The notes: a model not told the origin generated them from the sequence alone. A stretch of DNA of 64,000 bases from Hymenopus coronatus (GCA_030762935.1 CM060881.1:103516501-103580500), one strand, 5' to 3'. Shown: positions 21,541 through 31,906, numbered from the stretch's first letter. Program-made: numbers and translations.

Positions 21541-22815
21541 GTATAAGCTTATCTGTTAAAGAAAAGGTGACAAAGCAACTTGAAGGTATTCTGAATAATT
21601 TAGAGTGTAGAAATATGCAAAACGAGGAAAATGTTACTGAGGCAGGGAATAAGAATCAAGTGTGATGTTTCGTATTTTTTATTTGGTGCTATTAGTAAGG
21701 TGATGTGGGTCGTAGCATTCTTTTTACTTTTTTCTTTCAAAATATAAGGATTCTATGCATGTTAATGGCATGGTATATGTTCAATTTCAAAAATACATGT
21801 ATTAAATTGCAAAACTCGCGATTGATAAAAGCCAAAGTAACTCAGATTCCTGCACCCATCAGGAATTAAATAATGAAGTAATTTTATTGCACGTACCAAT
21901 AGCTAACATCCCAAATTGTTTTATTCCTTAATCCTGATTTAACGAAGCAAGATGTAGTGCCTTCATCTGTTCGTCACAGCTGTTTACGGGTCGCAAGCGC
22001 TTCCATTTTCCCTCGGCGTCAACTTTTGGTGAATTTGTAACTTGATAGTTTGCTTACTAAAATACTTCTGCTTGCTGATCAAGTTTACAAGGTCGCATTC
22101 GTGACCCTTACAAAAACGCTAAAATCAGGAGTGTATTCGTGCAGAGAAGTCAGTTACTGATTGTGTAGGTTCACATGTAACTATCACCGTCATGTGGTCA
22201 ACATTATTTGTTATATCTGTCTTATTACTATAGGTGAATCACAGCATAAACTTCCGAGTAGGGGTGTTCTGTGGCTTCTTGACCTCCTGTCTTAAGGATA
22301 TTACTGAAATTTCATAAAAAATTACAACAAATTACTTCTGAATTTCAATTCCATAAAATAAAAATAAGTATTCCTGAACATAAAAAGATATAATTGGCCA
22401 CCAAGCAATATTTTAAATGGCTTAAGTTCATTGGAGCTACGACAAAGCATTAGAGCTGAAACTGCACTGGATTTTGCAGAAAAAATTTCAATTCGACGAG
22501 ATCTCATTTGCATCAAGCAGAGTAAAAAGCAAAATTCTACAGAAGAACAGCAGCAATGCAAGAGGAAAAGAACAGAAAGACAGCAGTAGAGGAGAGAAAA
22601 AGGATATCTGAGAGTCCATCCTACCTACCTGCATTCAAATCGTTCCCTTTTTCTCAGTTTTTTCTTCCTGTAAAATGCTTTTCAGTTACGCATATAAAAT
22701 TCGCTGTACATGTTCACAGAAGTACAATGAAAAATATTTGCCGTAGATTTTACTCTGAGATGTATTTAAGCACATGATTTCAATTTTAAAACATGAAAAT
22801 TATATTTTTATGACT
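21541..22815. other. No recognised feature
   Basis: AT-rich. A 79-codon minus frame (22322-22561) and a 73-codon plus frame (22556-22777) have no recognisable domain. Confidence 0.45.
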
Positions 22816-22842
22816 AAAAAAAAAAAAAAAAAAAAAAAAAAA
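22816..22842. repeat. A-run
   Basis: About 26 consecutive A. A T-run of about 16 lies at 22983-22998. The pair may mark ends of a retroposed segment, but no duplication was found. Confidence 0.9.
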
Positions 22843-23549
22843 GCACATTCATTACTTTAAAAATGTTAGTGACCTAAGCCAAATAAGGCATAAAAAATCT
22901 AGGACAATTTTAAAAAGTAGATGTTTGTGAACCTAGGGTTAAAATATTAGGTTAAAATATTAATTATTTTGTCACATATGATTTTTTTTTTTTTTTTGTG
23001 ACAAAAACATAAACACATTTGATCATAGCTTCCAAACCATTAGAGCAAAACAAATTAAATTTGCACTATAGCTTAATTGTACATCTGTAATATAAATTTC
23101 AAAAAGCTAGCATTATTAGTTTGGAATTCAAACTATCAGGCATACATGTCCTTAAGTATTCCTATCTCCCTAACATGGCGATCAATTACTTCAAACATGT
23201 GTCTTGCCAAGAAGCTTCGTTCTGGAAAGAAACAAATTTGGTGCTTACCAGGTTCTACTATATACCACATAAGAATCTACCAAATATTTAGTTATGCATT
23301 GGACCAGCATACAGGTTTATGATGAACACTAGTAAACATTTACTTGCCTACAAAGCTTTAAATCAACGTTAATCAATTGATTCCACGTGTAGGAACACGA
23401 GTCGCGTGTTAATTTTGTCTTCGTTCAAATGTTACACTGACGCTTATTCTAAGAATTGGAACTGAACCAGACTAAACAGAAAATATTTGTTGGCATGTTA
23501 GCGTAAAAAGACTGATTGGGGAAGCCAATTCTAAGGAGTACACTTCGAT
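22843..23549. other. No recognised feature
   Basis: AT-rich spacer apart from the T-run at 22983-22998. Confidence 0.45.
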
Positions 23550-24376
23550 TTTACTTTCTCTACACGTACTACATACATAGTGTATAAAGAAGGTATTGTA
23601 TTGCACCCAAAAATCAATACTTCATCGGAAATACATGTTTTGAGACACCCTGGATCCAAATAAGAAGCATTTTTAGAAAACGTTCATGTGTCTCTCCGTC
23701 AGTCAGTGTATTTGTGTGTGTGTGTGTCTGTGGGCAGCATAACTCAAAAACGAAAAGCATTTAGGTTCCAAACTTAGTATTTTAGTTCATTGTCTTCCAA
23801 GGCTGCAACACGAAGATTGTTATGAAAATCCCCCCACTCCAACTAGACTTTACCTATAAAACATTTCGAATGGTTCTTGCTAATTTTGTTTAAAATGTCG
23901 TACATTAAAGATATTTACATGTCAAATAAAATGTTATAGACTTTTCTGGGAAGAGCCTCTGAAGACCTGTTTATTCTGGACGAATTTTTCGGAATTTTGC
24001 CTAACTGGAAGACCGTAAAGCTTATTTAATAAAAAAGATGCAGAGAGCATTAAAATATACAAATTATGTTGTAAAGCTTTTCATGGTGTTAACCGTTTTA
24101 TGGTCATTGTTTTCAATTTTAAAATACTTAAGAATTTTCTCCTACGGGAACTGTCAACTCCTAGTCATACAAAGGAACTTCAGCCACATAGTAACCAGCT
24201 TATAAATACATATGGCTATCGCTTTAGCCTATATTTCCCTTATTTCCCTCCTACTTAAAAGAAAGCAAGCAATAACACACTTTCTACTAATTTTGAAGAC
24301 TAAGCTTTTGAGCAATAATTTGGTGCAGAGATTTATAGGAAGTCATCTTAATGGAAGACATAAAATTGTTTTTCCA
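23550..24376 (-). mobile_element. TP element copy j, full length
   Basis: Left end TTTTACTTTCTCTACACGTA with palindrome core ACTACATACATAGTGT; GT-rich segment at 23704-23732; CAAGGCTGCAACACGAAGAT; 5' end at the right with degraded GTCATCTTAATGGAAGACAT. Diverged by scattered substitutions and small gaps. Confidence 0.9.
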
Positions 24377-24735
24377 ACACAGTACTTAATTTTGCAGAAA
24401 CATTAATACATTTTGCATTCAAATTTTGAAAGTTTTTCCACATTGTTTTCTCTGTCCCTTCTACATAATTCTGTTTCTTACGCACCTCAACCTCAAATGC
24501 CCCACTTTCTGCTATAAAAGTCCTTCCTCAGCCTGCCAGCGTATCTTCTTCCTGTGCTACGATCACATGAGTGTTCTATAAGTTCATCTGTAGCTCAACA
24601 TCCTCACTGCGTAGCTTACCCATACCCATCTGAAACGCTCTGGTAATTGCGTCTCCCATATCTGTACTCCTCGTTACGTATTCTGTGCCGGAAGCAATTT
24701 CCTCTCATTTTTCGTTGACATTTCTGTACCATTTC
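24377..24735. other. Possible decayed coding sequence on the minus strand
   Basis: The minus strand reads in fragments as basic, methionine-rich peptide (for example MGMGKLRSEDVELQMNL near 24580-24640) interrupted by stops. This is the look of a dead retroelement ORF, but no motif allows an assignment. Confidence 0.25.
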
Positions 24736-24872
24736 TTCATTTTCTCCTTAAGGGACCATTTTAAGTATCATGCCGTAGAACTGATTTTGCCCTATTACCT
24801 CGGTCTTTGGGCTCAGTTTCGGTGTGTAATCGTTTAGGATATGGTTCTTGCTACAGAATATTAAGGTCTCAC
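24736..24872 (-). repeat. Repeat F, copy 1 (flanks the retroelement cluster)
   Basis: About 135 bases sharing AAGTATCATGCCGTAGAACT, CTCAGTTTC, TTTAGGATAT and CTACAGAATATTAA in the same order with 28174-28306. The two copies have the same orientation and enclose the Jockey/Penelope cluster. Identity of the repeat is unknown. Confidence 0.7.
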
Positions 24873-24929
24873 ACTGGATGCTTCTACCTTCCCCGTCATC
24901 ATCCAGGCATGCCGTACCACCGATTATTT

Positions 24930-25484
24930 AACCTGGGCGCTCCCCATCCTAAACCATAGGCGAGATAGATCACCCGGTGGGCTTCCCCACACCCCACCAA
25001 CAGCTGAGTGTCCGAAGACACAGCAGCGTCGGCAGTGCCAGTGGGGTTCTTGTCGGAAAGCCTCGACAACCAGAAGTCGCCCTAATAAGGGCAACCCTGG
25101 CGCCAAGGCAGCTTCCAAGTCAGCCTGGTCCTGCAATTCCACACGAACAAGCGGTCGCAGTATATGCGGGTGGTCCTCAAGCAAGAAGGCCACCGCGACT
25201 GCACGGCGGTGAGCAGATGCCGGGTGGAAAGGCCCCGAGGGATGCCCCGTACCACGGCACTGAACCGGGACGGCGGCGTGGAGCTGGATGGAGTCGTCGG
25301 TAGTTGTGGTGATGGCAACTGCGGCTGCAGTTGCGGCGAGACTGCGGTTACGGCCGGCGGCGAAGCAGGGCTTGCCGCGACCGGTGGCGTTGGAGATGCT
25401 GCCTCCTCAGCGGCTGCCGGGGAAGAGGCGACGGTTGCTGCCTTAGAGCGGTGGTTTTGCGGATTCTATCCTTCGCCATGTTGA
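24930..25484 (-). pseudogene. Jockey-clade LINE ORF1 (gag) fragment, frameshifted
   Basis: Minus strand. From an ATG at 25484, a short start (MAKDRIRKTTALRQQPSP) shifts frame into an Ala/Pro-rich stretch, then FSAVVRGIPRGLSTRHLL, which resembles the RRM-like segment in Jockey-type gag proteins (VVIRGLP...). Another frameshift leads to VELQDQADLEAALAPGLP and RLLVVEAFRQEPHWHCRRCC-VFGHSA. The last part is the first zinc knuckle (C-x2-C...GH) of Jockey gag; later knuckles are missing or out of frame. At least two or three frameshifts make it non-functional. It lies downstream (3') of the ORF2 fragment on the same strand, so it must belong to a different LINE copy from the RT at 25968-27500, or to a rearranged one. 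The high-GC plus-strand frames here are shadows. Confidence 0.65.
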
Positions 25485-25660
25485 CAGCTCGAAGATCTCT
25501 GGTTCTCTCCGGTACGTTGGAGCCAGGAGCAAGGAGCAGGAACTAGTCACCCGAGTGTACTCGGGCGGGGGCAAATCACCACGGTACCTATCCGCTTTTC
25601 TCGCGGATTTACCCGTGTGATATAAAAGATGTAGTCTTATGCAAGCGTTTTTGTCTGTGT
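25485..25660 (-). other. Presumed 5' UTR of the gag-bearing LINE copy
   Basis: GC-rich sequence between the gag start and the 5S-like modules, without open frame on the minus strand. Assigned as leader only by position. Confidence 0.35.
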
Positions 25661-25722
25661 CGAAGTAATGTGGGCAGGGTGTTTCCCTCTGTGCAGCCGG
25701 CGCGGGCTGACTTACCTACCTG

Positions 25723-25770
25723 AGTGGTCACCCACCCAGAGAGGGACCAGGCCCGATGCTGCTTACCTTG
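25723..25770 (-). repeat. 5S-rRNA-like module 1
   Basis: Minus strand reads AAGGTAAGCAGCATCGGGCC, TGGTCCC, then GGGTGGGTGACCAC. Animal 5S rRNA has AATTAAGCAGCGTCGGGC...GGATGGGTGACCGC in the same order and spacing, which covers the internal control region (A box, intermediate element, C box). The 5' third and the last part of 5S are absent, so this is not a 5S gene. Confidence 0.65.
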
Positions 25771-25883
25771 GCCAGCCGCTTGCGAGCTGTCAAGGAAAGC
25801 AGTGCCGGCTAGCGGGGGAACTGAAGGGATATAGGTACGGGGTGGGGGAAGCCAGTGTTGCAGATCTGGTCGGAGTACAACTG

Positions 25884-25931
25884 GACGGTCACCCGTCCGA
25901 GTCGGGACCGGGCCCGATGCTGCTTAACTTG
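25884..25931 (-). repeat. 5S-rRNA-like module 2
   Basis: Minus strand: AAGTTAAGCAGCATCGGGCC, CGGTCCCGACT, CGGACGGGTGACCGTCC. Closer to 5S rRNA than module 1. It lies about 160 bases from module 1 in the same orientation, between the end of Jockey ORF2 and the start of the gag fragment. Confidence 0.7.
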
Positions 25932-25967
25932 GCGGGTAGAACTGTAAAGGGAGAGGCGGCCGGAAAA

Positions 25968-27510
25968 CTACCATCCCAAGGCGTCCTTGGGAAGGCGGTA
26001 GCTTACGCGTCTCCTAGGCAGCGTGTGGTCGTAAAGACCGAGAGTGTTCACCTGGGGATTTGGGTGGGGAGCAAGTTTAGTGTATATTGTGCGAGCTCTT
26101 TCTCGCACAACGTCCACTATGTAAGGGATTCCGGAGTGGGAATGGAGAATGTGGGACGGGAATCTGCGGTCTGTGCCATATATCATCCTCAATGCCCTGT
26201 TCTGCACGGTCTGCAGCCTGCGGATGGTGGAACGAGCCACCGAACCCCAGATCTCGCAGCCGTACAGCATCAGGGGCGGGATGACTGCGCGGTACAGCCG
26301 TAGTTTTAGGTGTGTAGGCATGGTGGAGCGGAAGATGGGAAACAACTGCCGAAGAGCAGCGTGTCCCAAACCGACCTTCTCCCTGACATGTGGAGTGAAA
26401 GTAAGGCCGCGGTCGAGAAGGACTCCAAGGTATTTGGCGGTGCGGACCCAGGGGATCCGCCGCCGCCGCAACCTCAGCGACCTCTCCGGTCGCCAGCCAC
26501 GGACTTTAGCCAGCAGTAGAGCTGAGCTCTTCTGCGGGCTGATGGCCATCCGCCACTGTTCACTCCATCTGACTATGGCCTGGAGCTGTCTCTGTAGCGG
26601 GGGGAAGCAATATCGGGCGTTCTTGTTACGCGCCATTATGAGGACATCGTCGGCATACTGGCACGTAACTGTACTGGGTTCTGTGGGGAAGTCGGACATG
26701 TAGGCAGCAAAGAGTAACGGCGACAGCAAGCTGCCTTCCGGCACTCCCGTCGCTATGGGTCTGACTGTGGAATGCCTCCCTTCCACCCTCACCCTGAAAG
26801 TGCGGTCCCGAAGGAAGCTACTAAGCAGGTGAAGGTAGGGGGAATTTCTGCGTTCTTGAGCTTGCACAAGAGTCCCTGATGCCACGTGGTGGCGAAGGCC
26901 TTTTCCACGTCCAAGAGTACCGCGTCTGTTTTGAAGTTGTCCTGGAAGCCCAGGGCAGCCTTCTCAGCCAATCGCAGCAACTGCAGGGTTGTGGAATGTC
27001 CAGTACGGAAAGCAAACTGATGATCCGGGAGTAGGAGTCTCTCTTCGAAGAGAGGGGTGAGGCGAGGTAGGAGTAACCACTCGAATACTTTCGAGACGAT
27101 CGGAAGTAAGCTAATAGATCTGTAGCTTGACGGGAAGACCGGGTCCTTGCCGGGTTTCAAAATGCATACTACCCTCGCCTCCTTCCAACACGTTGGAAAG
27201 TGACGTAGGTGCAGGCATGCATTGTAAATCCGTGTCAGGTGGATTACGGCCTTTCTGGGTAGGTGCTGGAGCATAGGCGCCGTAACGCCGTCATGTCCAG
27301 GGGCTTTGCTAGGCTTTAGGTTGTTGAGTTGGGAAGCCACCTCTTTCGGGGTGACTAAAGGAATGCGGATCTCCTCATGGGGCGGCGGGGGCTCCTCATA
27401 GAGGTAGTCTACCGTCGCTTCCACGAGCTCAGTAAAATCCTCGTCCTGGGGGTCTTCGCGGGGTTCGAATTGGGACTCCAGATAATCTGCGAAATCCGTG
27501 GCTTTATCCT
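25968..27510 (-). pseudogene. Jockey-clade LINE ORF2, reverse transcriptase domain, one frameshift, 5'-truncated
   Basis: Two overlapping minus-strand frames (26789-27424, extended upstream to about 27500; and 25968-26885) together encode most of an ORF2 RT. The upstream frame has the fingers region (LNNLKPSKAPGHDGVTAPML, LKPGKDPVFPSSYRSISLLP), FRTGHSTTLQLLRLAEKA and motif A (VLLDVEKAFATTWH; the usual second aspartate of AFD is A). The downstream frame gives motif B (ATGVPEGSLLSPLLFAAYM), motif C (CQYADDVLIMA, catalytic YADD intact), WSEQWRMAISPQKSSALL, and the thumb/C-terminal part (AKYLGVLLDRGLTFTPHV, MLYGCEIWGSVARSTIRRLQ). The frames switch near 26825, so one indel separates it from a continuous ORF. 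The N-terminal endonuclease is absent: the element ends against the Penelope fragment near 27515. The near-intact frame and GC content suggest a fairly young insertion. Plus-strand frames in this region are shadows. Confidence 0.92.
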
Positions 27511-28145
27511 GGGGCTAAAAAGAGAGTCTCCCACGGGTGCCATGGATGGGATGCTGAAACTGACTTTTGTACGTTGTTTGGAGCGGCCGGCTTATATACT
27601 GTGGGAGGTACCGCCCTCGCATGACCTGATTGGTCCAGATTGCGGTCCCCTGCGTCCGTGTTGTGTCTGGTTGGTGCACGTGTTTTCTTCTTTGATCTGT
27701 TCTGTAAGGCTGGGTGCCAAGTTTTATTTAATCTGAATGTTTCTTCGTTTCTATTGAAATTGTTGGAATGTTTATAGATCTCGATCGCTTCACGGTGCAA
27801 ACGTGTATAATAATGAGTAGTGGAGGAGGGGATGTCAGTTTCGTCGTAACGGATCACATGTTTCCTCTCTGCTTCTAGAGCACGCAGTGCTACCCACGAT
27901 TTTTTCCGGTTGACCCAGACGGCAATGTCTACTATGTTCTGTAAGTCTGGTATTGATGCTTTGTTGGGTGATACCCACATATACAGGGGATGCGATACAC
28001 GCCTGCCCATGCAAATGGGTCTCTGGGATCTTTGGCTGAGCGATGGAAACTGCGTAATTGTTTGGTCGGTTTGAAAATGTTGTCTATATTGTGGGTCTTG
28101 ACAGATATTCATGGTTTCAAAATTGCTGCACGTCAATATGAAATT
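27511..28145 (-). pseudogene. Penelope-like element: GIY-YIG endonuclease end and terminal promoter region
   Basis: Minus strand. From about 28120: FKPTKQLRSF, then KDPRDPFAWAGVYRIPCICG, the linker and GIY-like start of the Penelope endonuclease. Then frameshifts (the YIG half is not readable), HCRLGQPEK in another frame, and finally VIRYDET, THYYTRLHREAIEIYKH, NNFNRNEETFRLNKTWHPAL. The last block is the conserved C-terminus of Penelope-type proteins, with the REAIEI/HxNNFN signature. After the stop-free tail comes a GC-rich region with GGACCAATCAGG (about 27625-27636) and AGTATATAAG (27591-27600), reading as a CCAAT plus TATA promoter. This fits the terminal repeat that carries the promoter in many Penelope elements. 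The RT domain is missing (5'-truncated near 28145). The 210-codon frame here runs partly out of the true frame. Confidence 0.85.
27591..27636 (-). promoter_or_regulatory. CCAAT/TATA-like promoter in the Penelope terminal region
   Basis: CCAATCAGG followed about 30 bases later by TATATAAGCCGGC on the minus strand. The position after the endonuclease C-terminus matches the pLTR of Penelope elements. Whether it is active here cannot be told. Confidence 0.5.
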
Positions 28146-28173
28146 CTAAGGCTTACTTGCTCCTGGATCATTT

Positions 28174-28306
28174 GCTTCATTTTCTCCTTTAGTGACAATG
28201 TTTAAGTATCATGCCGTAGAACTGGTGTTGCTCTATTACCTTGGCCATTGTGCTCAGTTTCAGTGAGTAATAATTTAGGATATATTTCTTACTACAGAAT
28301 ATTAAA
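28174..28306 (-). repeat. Repeat F, copy 2
   Basis: Second copy of the repeat at 24736-24872, same orientation, sharing AAGTATCATGCCGTAGAACT and CTACAGAATATTAA. It lies just outside the Penelope fragment. Confidence 0.7.
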
Positions 28307-29738
28307 AATGCAACCCATAATCCCCCTATGGCACCGGTGACTTACTCAGGGAGCGGACCGTACCCTCATCGTTCGACAGGCATGCATCCAATCAAACCAG
28401 CACAGAACATTGTGGTACTAAACAGGATGATAATATGTTACTCGACTAATTGCACGCTCTAACACTCAGCTAAACTTCCGCGTTAGACTCCAAAGTATTG
28501 GCTAGCGCTTTAGTTTGTAGCCTTGCATGCTGGATGATCGCAGGTTATAACAGATAATGGAAAAAGTTCATATGCTGATGGAAGTTCTGAAGACTGAAGC
28601 AAACGTAATTCTATTAATTATTCGAAGATGTGTTTAAAAACGTAGAATCAGTTTGGAACAGACGGGATTAATTTGCCCCCATCGGTGCCCAAACATTGTT
28701 ACTCCTTCCTTACCCACTCCACTATGCCTGCTTAACTGTGTACGAATAACAACAGAGAGTGACGTTACATTGAGGATGGCACAGGAGAATGCTATGTAAA
28801 CATTTTGTATTGAATGGGAAATTAATTATTTCTGCATTCAAAATGGTTATACTAAAGTGGTAACTCCAGTTTAAAAGAAGATACCCTTCTATCAATTCTA
28901 TGTCTTTATGCTGACTACTAAGTTTGACATTGGTAAATTTCTTTCCAGAAATGGTGTCATCGTTCTACTATATGTCTCTCCCCCAAAAAAGGTTTGTAAA
29001 ATTTTATTTAGAAAAAGGACTGCAATTCACATTTTGGTACTGGTCCAATTACCTTTAAATTTGGGTAGCTTCCCCACTGCTGTGCTTTACATACAAAACA
29101 ACAGTTTTAATAACAGCTCCAGGTGCAATTGCTATATGTCACACTTCCCCTCCGATTACCAGCTCCCCAAGACTGGTATATAAAATCAATAGAAGAATAA
29201 GACCTTACATACCAATTAGTATTTATATTTGAGAGGCATATACTTTTGTAGGATTTTAAAGAAATATTACTAAAAGAAATTTGGAGTATTACAATTTTAA
29301 AAGACTAGTCTCATGTTCGGACATTCTTTTCCTTTTATAAATACATTCACTTCATACATACTTTTTCTCAACTCTTCAAAATTGAAACATGTGCTAATTT
29401 ATTGTCTATGAAACATTAGTATTACTGCAGGGAAATCTGTTGATAATCAAAGTTTGGTGAATTCGTTATTTGAGTCTAATTATTTTGTTTAGGTTATTGA
29501 TGGTATTGAAACCCCCCCTCTCTGTCTCTTTCTCTACGTCTTTCTATGACCTTCCTGTGCTTAACTTTCCCTTTCTTACACGCATCCACATTTACACGGG
29601 CCCAAAGCCCCAATTACAAGGCGTTCTAGATCCCGCGACCTCGAACTTGACCCTCAATAAAGCCAAACGCTCCAGCCACGTCGACCGCAAAAAGTGTTAC
29701 TTAAATTTGAGCTTATGACTCTGGTCTATCAAACAAGG
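28307..29738. other. No recognised feature; possible tRNA-like trace
   Basis: A weak tRNA-like stretch (GGCTAGCGCTTTAGTTTGTA ... GATCGCAGGTTATAAC) lies at 28499-28551. Otherwise AT-rich DNA with chance frames (28908-29183, 29470-29718). Confidence 0.4.
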
Positions 29739-29957
29739 TCCCGCCGTGGCGGAGTGGTTAGACCACATGCCTCTCATCTAGATGGCCCGGGTTCGATCCC
29801 AAATGACCGCATGAGAGATTTGAGTGGATAAAGCGGCGCAGGAACTGGTTTACTTCGCCATTACATTCCACCGGTGCTCCATCTTCATTTCAGGTATCAC
29901 CAATGCCACCGCCTTCGGTACCATTTTATTAAAAGCGGGCGCTAAACAGTATAAAAA
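29739..29957 (+). mobile_element. SINE-A, full length
   Basis: CCGCCGTGGCGGAGTGGTTAGACCA head, GGCCCGGGTTCGATCCC B box, TTCCACCGGTGCTCCATCTT, GCCACCGCC and tail AAAAGCGGGCGCTAAACAGT. The Pol III box spacing is tRNA-like, but the molecule lacks a matching 3' acceptor half. It sits directly before a SINE-C copy. Confidence 0.85.
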
Positions 29958-29966
29958 ATCTATCTT

Positions 29967-30245
29967 GCCGGTCCTCATGGCCACGCTCGTTAAAGTGCCT
30001 TGCGTTGGTGCTTTATGGCGCAGGGGATCGTGGGTTCGAGTCTAGCCTTGGGAAAAGGCGTTTGTATATTTGTAAATGAGTGCACGCTATGTATGCGTAA
30101 GTAAAACGAAAACAGTAAAAAATAGGTCAACAAAGGAAACGTAGGAAACTGGAAAAAAGAGGATAAATAAACAGGAGTACGCGCCGAAGTCCTGAGAAGG
30201 CTCCAGAACAAGCAAAAAGAAAACAAACAAAAACAAAAAGCTAAC
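29967..30245 (+). mobile_element. SINE-C, degenerate
   Basis: CCTCATGGCCACGCTCGTTA head, GGGGATCGTGGGTTCGAGTC B box, GGCGTTTGTATATTTG, then CGCCGAAGTCCTGAGAAGGC (degraded palindromic 3' motif) and an A-rich tail. Adjacent SINE-A and SINE-C in the same orientation suggest sequential insertion at one A-rich tail. Confidence 0.75.
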
Positions 30246-30693
30246 GCTGCAGAAGACTACAGAGGTGGTTGTATGTTCCTGTGCGTTTTGTGACATAGAA
30301 GTGAGCGTTCCTTGGTTTAAACTACTCCTATGCCCTAGTTGAGTCACATACTTTTCTCCCAACTAAACCTTGACTGTCTACGGTATAAGTTGGTTGGCTC
30401 TCCCAGCAGTAGTTTGGTTTGTGGCTTGCCTACCACAAAGTTCTTGCCACGCAGAGTGAAGAAGAGTCTAGCGTGACCATGAGGGCCATTTTCAGAGCTT
30501 CGTCGCTGCAAATGCTTATCCTTATTGTCATTCCAATTTAAGTACTTAAATGGAAGTTTAAACCATCCATGTTTTAAATTCTACATAAGTTTATTTTTAG
30601 TCTATGCACTTAAGTGTAAAATTGTGTAAAATTGGCAGTAAATAGTAGCGTAACTTATACTTATATAATAATGCTTTTAACTTATTAAATATT
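30246..30693. other. No recognised feature
   Basis: Unique-looking DNA before the inverted TP derivative. Confidence 0.45.
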
Positions 30694-31131
30694 TTACTTT
30701 CTCTACACGTATTATGTACATAGTGTATAGAGAAGGTATTGTAATGCACCATAAAATTCGGGAACTATTAGAACCATTTTTTAGAAAAACAGAATTTTCG
30801 AAAAAAAATGTCATGTAATGGGTAGTTAAGGGTGGGGGCATTTTCTTCAAAATCTACGTGTCGCATCCTTGGAAGATAACATATTTAAATCCCAAATTTG
30901 GTAGTTATAAGTCTTTTCGTTTTTGAACTGTGCAGTCCATAGACAGACAGAGAGACAGACAGACACACAGACATATACATGAACTTTTTGTTCTGAAAAT
31001 GTTTTTATTTTTATTAAAGGGGTCCTAAATAGAAATAAAGGGGTGCGGTGAAATCTTGGTATCGAATTTTTGGGTGCATTACATACCTTTTATATACACT
31101 ATGAACATAGTACTAGTAGAGAAAGTAAAAA
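30694..31131. mobile_element. Inverted TP derivative: two 3' ends facing outwards
   Basis: 30694-30765 is a TP 3' end on the minus strand (TTTACTTTCTCTACACGTAT and palindrome). 30766-31131 is the 3' half of a TP element on the plus strand, ending CACTATGAACATAGTACTAG and GAGAAAGTAAAA. Both termini are therefore TP 3' palindromes and the 5' end is absent, giving a 438-bp unit with inverted termini. The internal segment keeps the CA-rich stretch at 30946-30980. Confidence 0.8.
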
Positions 31132-31221
31132 AGTTTCTTTAGATATAGGGGTCCTCAAGATATGTATATCCTGTGAAATATGTTTATACAATACTTACTA
31201 TGTACATTGTATATCAGCTCT

Positions 31222-31232
31222 CTCTCTCCGTT

Positions 31233-31285
<53 letters not shown>
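31222..31285. repeat. (TC)n microsatellite
   Basis: About 60 bases of CT repeats. The two overlapping frames that run through it are low complexity. Confidence 0.95.
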
Positions 31286-31286
<1 letters not shown>

Positions 31287-31906
31287 CTATGTAATATTCT
31301 GGCAAGGTCTCAAATTATTGTACTTTCTAATAGTTTGTTGAATGGGGCGAACTTCAGATCAAAGGCTCTAAGAAAATTGTAACCATTAATAAAATAAAAC
31401 TAGAATGCTAATTCAGCGTTTCAAAATGCCACAAGAGCGTACAAAATAAAATAGATATTTCAATGTACACTGTAGTCCCGATTATTCCTGTGCGATTATT
31501 CCGTTTGTGGATTATCCGTTTATCCCCCTCCCTCAAAAGTTATTTTAATTTAATGTCATCGCATACTTTTTCGTTTCTCCGCCATCTCTTTTATAAATTT
31601 CTTTTAACTCGCTTTGTAGACACTTATACGCTGATTATTAATCAGTAAAATGGAAGTTGTCTTTAATTTACACAGAACTGGCAGGCCGATAACACTGTAA
31701 ACGTTACTCTGTTGTCACGCGGTGATCGTTTAAACAATGGAATTGACATTTATTGTCACGCGGGAGTCCTTTATTGCTGTTTCTTAAAGAAAAACAATAC
31801 CTATGCACAGAATAAGAATAAACTTTTGAACAAACAATGTATGTTGGAAAAAACTTTTAAACGTAATTTCCTATTTACATATGTATGTCGTACCTTAAAA
31901 GCAAGT
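31286..31906. other. No recognised feature
   Basis: Short chance frames only. Confidence 0.45.

Noticed and set aside
24977..25484. Plus-strand Gly/Ala/Arg-rich proteins
   Set aside because: Antisense of the GC-rich gag segment; the minus strand carries the RRM-like and zinc-knuckle motifs.
25723..25931. 5S rRNA genes
   Set aside because: Only the central control region is similar; the first third and the closing helix of 5S rRNA are absent, and the modules lie within LINE sequence.
25668..26703. Long plus-strand frames (211 and 184 codons)
   Set aside because: They are antisense to the Jockey RT and its GC-rich 3' region; the minus strand has the RT motifs in order, the plus strand has none.
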